NCBI GenBank assembly: GCA_002840125.1
Contig: PGZF01000004.1
Location: 372,001-436,000, forward strand
Length of the DNA stretch: 64,000 nt
Reading direction: 5' to 3'
Origin: Gammaproteobacteria bacterium HGW-Gammaproteobacteria-15
GTDB taxonomy: Bacteria > Pseudomonadota > Gammaproteobacteria > Enterobacterales > Alteromonadaceae
Shown piece by piece: positions 61,572 to 64,000 of the stretch; position 1 is the stretch's first letter; every line of letters starts with the position of its first letter. The notes below the pieces were generated by a model. It did not search any database. It was not told the DNA's origin and worked only from the letters and a program-made list of their open reading frames with translations. Made by a program: the position numbers and the translations under genes.

Positions 61572-64000
61572 TTAATTGCTGGCCCAGATGGCTTGCCAGG
61601 CTGTTACTTGCAGGCGTTCGACAAAGTCATTGAGCTCTTTATTGTCGTTTTCGTCAGCATTGATCAATACGATCAGCGCATTACGGCTGGCTCTGTGTAG
61701 CAGTAATAAGGTTGTTACGCCTGGGTCTGCGCCGTCATGCGAGGCGTAAGAATGATCCAGGCTCCAAAAATAGCCGATACCTTGCCCCAGATACTCCTGG
61801 TGCAACGGGCTGAACATGATGTCTTGTACTTCAGCGGTAATAACCGGGTGATTATCAGCTAACAGCGCCATGGCAAATTTGGCCAGATCCTTTGCTGAGG
61901 CTGTTAAAAAACCGTCTGGCCAGGTATTGGCAGCATAGTCAGGATAAGCAATAAACTCACCGTCAGATTTGGCGTAGCGCCGCGCTGTGTTGGCAATGCT
62001 GTTGCCTGTCAGATCCCAGCGGGTTTGCGTAAGCTGCAACGGTGCTGCCAGTTTCTCTGCAAAAAGCGCTGGGTAGGGTTTACCGGCAGTAGCCGACATC
62101 AGTAAGGCTGCCGTTGCCGCCCCAACGTTAGAATAAGCAAAATTATCGCCCGGTTGTATGCTGTTATCCTGCTGGTAATTACCTCTGGTATAGCGATTAC
62201 CAGACTGCTGCAGGTAGTTTGGCAGAAATACCTCCAGTGCCTGATAGGCCGGTTCCGGGCATTTAAGATCAGAATAAAACAGATTGTATAAGCTACTGCC
62301 GTCATCACTTTGAAAATAGCCACAGTTAAAGTATTCGCTGTCTATAATACCGCTGGTGTGCGACAGCAAGTGCTTAAACAAAATAGGCTGAGAAAAGTGT
62401 GCCGGTGGTGTCAGTTCAAAACCAATATTGGCGGAAACAGGTAAATCCGGGCTAATTTGTCCGTCAGCTGTCATTATCGCTGCCAGCGTGCCATTAAATA
62501 CCTTGCTGACCGATGCCAGAAAAAACGCTGTGTCTGCAGTAACAGGCTGATTTTCGCTGGCCTGGCCGAACCCCTGGCTATAAAGCAGTTCACCATTTTT
62601 CAGCGCGGCCAGCGCAATGCCGGGTAGTATTTTTTGCTGTAAGGCTTCTGTTATCAGCGCTTCTACATCGTTAAAGCTAAACGGCATGGCAAAGGATTTA
62701 TTCACTAACGACAGCGCTGTGTCGTAAGCCTGAACTCTGGATAAGGCATTATCTTGCTGAGAAAATACCGCCGTTTCAATATCAGCCGGTATGCCGGTTA
62801 CTTCGTAGCTATTGCCCTGAATATCCAGATAACGCTCATTAGATAAGGTTAACAGCCAGCCGTTTGGCAGGGTGAGTGGCAGCATATCTGACAGAGCCCC
62901 ATTGCTGGCTTCACCGAGCAGGGTTACCTGCGGTAAGCTTTTCATCATTATGCTAAAGGTTTCTGCTGCCGAAACACTCAGTTTGCTGTTAATCAGTAAT
63001 ACCGGTTTGCTATAGGTCACTGCAGCAGGGGTAAGATTGAGGCTGAGTAAATCGGTGGTGGCCAAACGGTTTTTGGCCTGTTTTTGCAATACAGCCTGGG
63101 GCTGTGTTAAAAAGTAGCGTACAAATTCGCTGCCAATATCGTCATAACCACCTTCATTAAAGCGATTGTCGATAATAATGGCGTCTGTGCCGGTAAGATC
63201 TGCCATCATGGCCGAAAAAGCGGCTGTTGCCAGGTTAAAATCTTCGGTGACATCACGCTCATCGGCAGCATAACCTCCCAGGGCACCCAGCATAATATAA
63301 CCAACGTTATTGTCGCTTTTTGCCCACCATAACGGTTGCTCTGTGTCAGCTTGTGTTAACGCTTTGCCAGCATAAAGCTGCATCAGTTCCAGCGCTTTGG
63401 TGCGCATTTCAGATAACAGCTCCTCCGTTGAGATCTCTGTCGCTGCAGCATAATCAGCAATAGCATTGGCAGGTGCCGCACTATACTCAACTTGTTCACC
63501 ATTGATTTCAGCCGACAGCGTAGTATGACTATCATTAAAACCCGTTAGCATTTGGGCAAAAATAGTAAACAATTCTTCATTAGTTAACTGCTCGCTGATC
63601 AAGGGGGCATACTGCTGATAGCGCTGTTGCCAGTCTATTTGGCGCTCTGGCAAAAATGCATAAAGATCGTTGATGGTGTGCCAGAACAGCTCAAAATTCT
63701 GCGCCGGGCTTTGTGTTGGCGCCACAGGATTGCGACATTTATCCGGTAAGCGGGTTATACGATTGAGTTGCACCGGAAAGGCCCGGGCGCCCGGCATGGT
63801 AAAGCTAAGGCGGCGGCCTTGTTCAGTAAAGCGTGGTGCTGAAATGTTCAGATCGGCCAGGGGGCCTTGCTCTGCGCGCCAGCAAAATTTGTCCAGTGCA
63901 TGGTAAATCTCATAATTACTGTGGCTAAACACTATAATGTTGCCATAACCCGCCTGCTCGTATATGCCGGTTAGCTTTGCTGGTTTTAGCACGCTGTCTT
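61572..64000 (-). CDS. S41-type peptidase fused to a class C beta-lactamase-like serine hydrolase (partial)
   Basis: The frame is open to the window edge, so the N-terminus and any signal peptide are missing; a GTG at 63992 is probably internal. The first part carries an S41 (C-terminal processing/tricorn-like) peptidase domain: NVGYIMLGALGG, IIIDNRFNEGGYDDIG, and SVSAAETFSIMMK with the serine at about residue 341 of the visible part. The second part is a serine beta-lactamase-fold domain: FFLASVSKVFNG with the SxxK motif near residue 492, AYSNVGAA with the YxN motif near 620, and SHDGADPG near 752. Presumably exported; substrates unknown. Confidence 0.8.
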   Translation of the reverse strand, partial: DSVLKPAKLTGIYEQAGYGNIIVFSHSNYEIYHALDKFCWRAEQGPLADLNISAPRFTEQGRRLSFTMPGARAFPVQLNRITRLPDKCRNPVAPTQSPAQNFELFWHTINDLYAFLPERQIDWQQRYQQYAPLISEQLTNEELFTIFAQMLTGFNDSHTTLSAEINGEQVEYSAAPANAIADYAAATEISTEELLSEMRTKALELMQLYAGKALTQADTEQPLWWAKSDNNVGYIMLGALGGYAADERDVTEDFNLATAAFSAMMADLTGTDAIIIDNRFNEGGYDDIGSEFVRYFLTQPQAVLQKQAKNRLATTDLLSLNLTPAAVTYSKPVLLINSKLSVSAAETFSIMMKSLPQVTLLGEASNGALSDMLPLTLPNGWLLTLSNERYLDIQGNSYEVTGIPADIETAVFSQQDNALSRVQAYDTALSLVNKSFAMPFSFNDVEALITEALQQKILPGIALAALKNGELLYSQGFGQASENQPVTADTAFFLASVSKVFNGTLAAIMTADGQISPDLPVSANIGFELTPPAHFSQPILFKHLLSHTSGIIDSEYFNCGYFQSDDGSSLYNLFYSDLKCPEPAYQALEVFLPNYLQQSGNRYTRGNYQQDNSIQPGDNFAYSNVGAATAALLMSATAGKPYPALFAEKLAAPLQLTQTRWDLTGNSIANTARRYAKSDGEFIAYPDYAANTWPDGFLTASAKDLAKFAMALLADNHPVITAEVQDIMFSPLHQEYLGQGIGYFWSLDHSYASHDGADPGVTTLLLLHRASRNALIVLINADENDNKELNDFVERLQVTAWQAIWASN

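Overview
The window is chromosomal DNA of a gammaproteobacterium, most likely an Alteromonadales member close to Rheinheimera, Alishewanella or Arsukibacterium. This rests on gene order (queA-tgt-yajC-secD-secF; trmJ-cysE-iscR-iscSUA-hscBA-fdx; rlmN-pilW-rodZ-ispG-hisS-yfgM-bamB-der) and on protein resemblance recalled from known families, not on a database search. No rRNA, tRNA, CRISPR array, prophage or complete insertion sequence was seen.

Layout. 1-7250 (+): the end of a regulator gene, the queuosine genes queA and tgt, the Sec accessory genes yajC-secD-secF, then a rhodanese and a TraB/GumN protein. 7370-15652 (-): suhB, a YbdG-type mechanosensitive channel and a six-gene Mrp cation/proton antiporter operon (fused mrpAB, C, D, E, F, G), the last six genes of which overlap end to start. 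15914-26695: accessory single genes, namely an AI-2E-family permease, a flavodoxin/ferredoxin-NADP reductase, a large winged-helix/STAND-ATPase/TPR regulator with a small partner gene, a PAS-GGDEF diguanylate cyclase, a secreted pectate lyase, a thioesterase, a TauE-type exporter, a SixA-like phosphatase and a gamma-glutamylcyclotransferase-like gene. 26750-34943 (-): purH, fis, dusB, an orphan phosphoribulokinase, a secreted nuclease, purD and an exported methyltransferase. 35114-41985 (+): trmJ, cysE and the complete isc iron-sulfur operon behind two IscR sites. 42131-43708: a porin with a small phosphate-binding-like protein. 43869-56251 (+): ndk, rlmN, pilW fused to LysM domains, rodZ, ispG, hisS, yfgM, bamB, der and an Arg/Lys/Orn decarboxylase.

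56252-61571 is a variable accessory stretch: a 7-bp tandem repeat, a second ferredoxin-NADP reductase under a probable Fur box, a DUF4160-DUF2442 pair bracketed by two copies of the 3' end of a chaC-like gene, a HEPN-like gene broken by an in-frame amber codon, and a yefM-yoeB toxin-antitoxin operon with TGTACA operators. The window ends in a MipA/OmpV barrel and a large exported S41-peptidase/beta-lactamase fusion cut by the window edge.

The strongest candidates for undescribed biology are the wHTH-STAND-TPR protein with its partner (its sensor end is compositionally foreign to its own N-terminus), the DUF4160-DUF2442 cassette associated with a duplicated chaC 3' end, the Mrp operon coupled to a mechanosensitive channel gene, and two intergenic multi-hairpin elements with GGGA loops.
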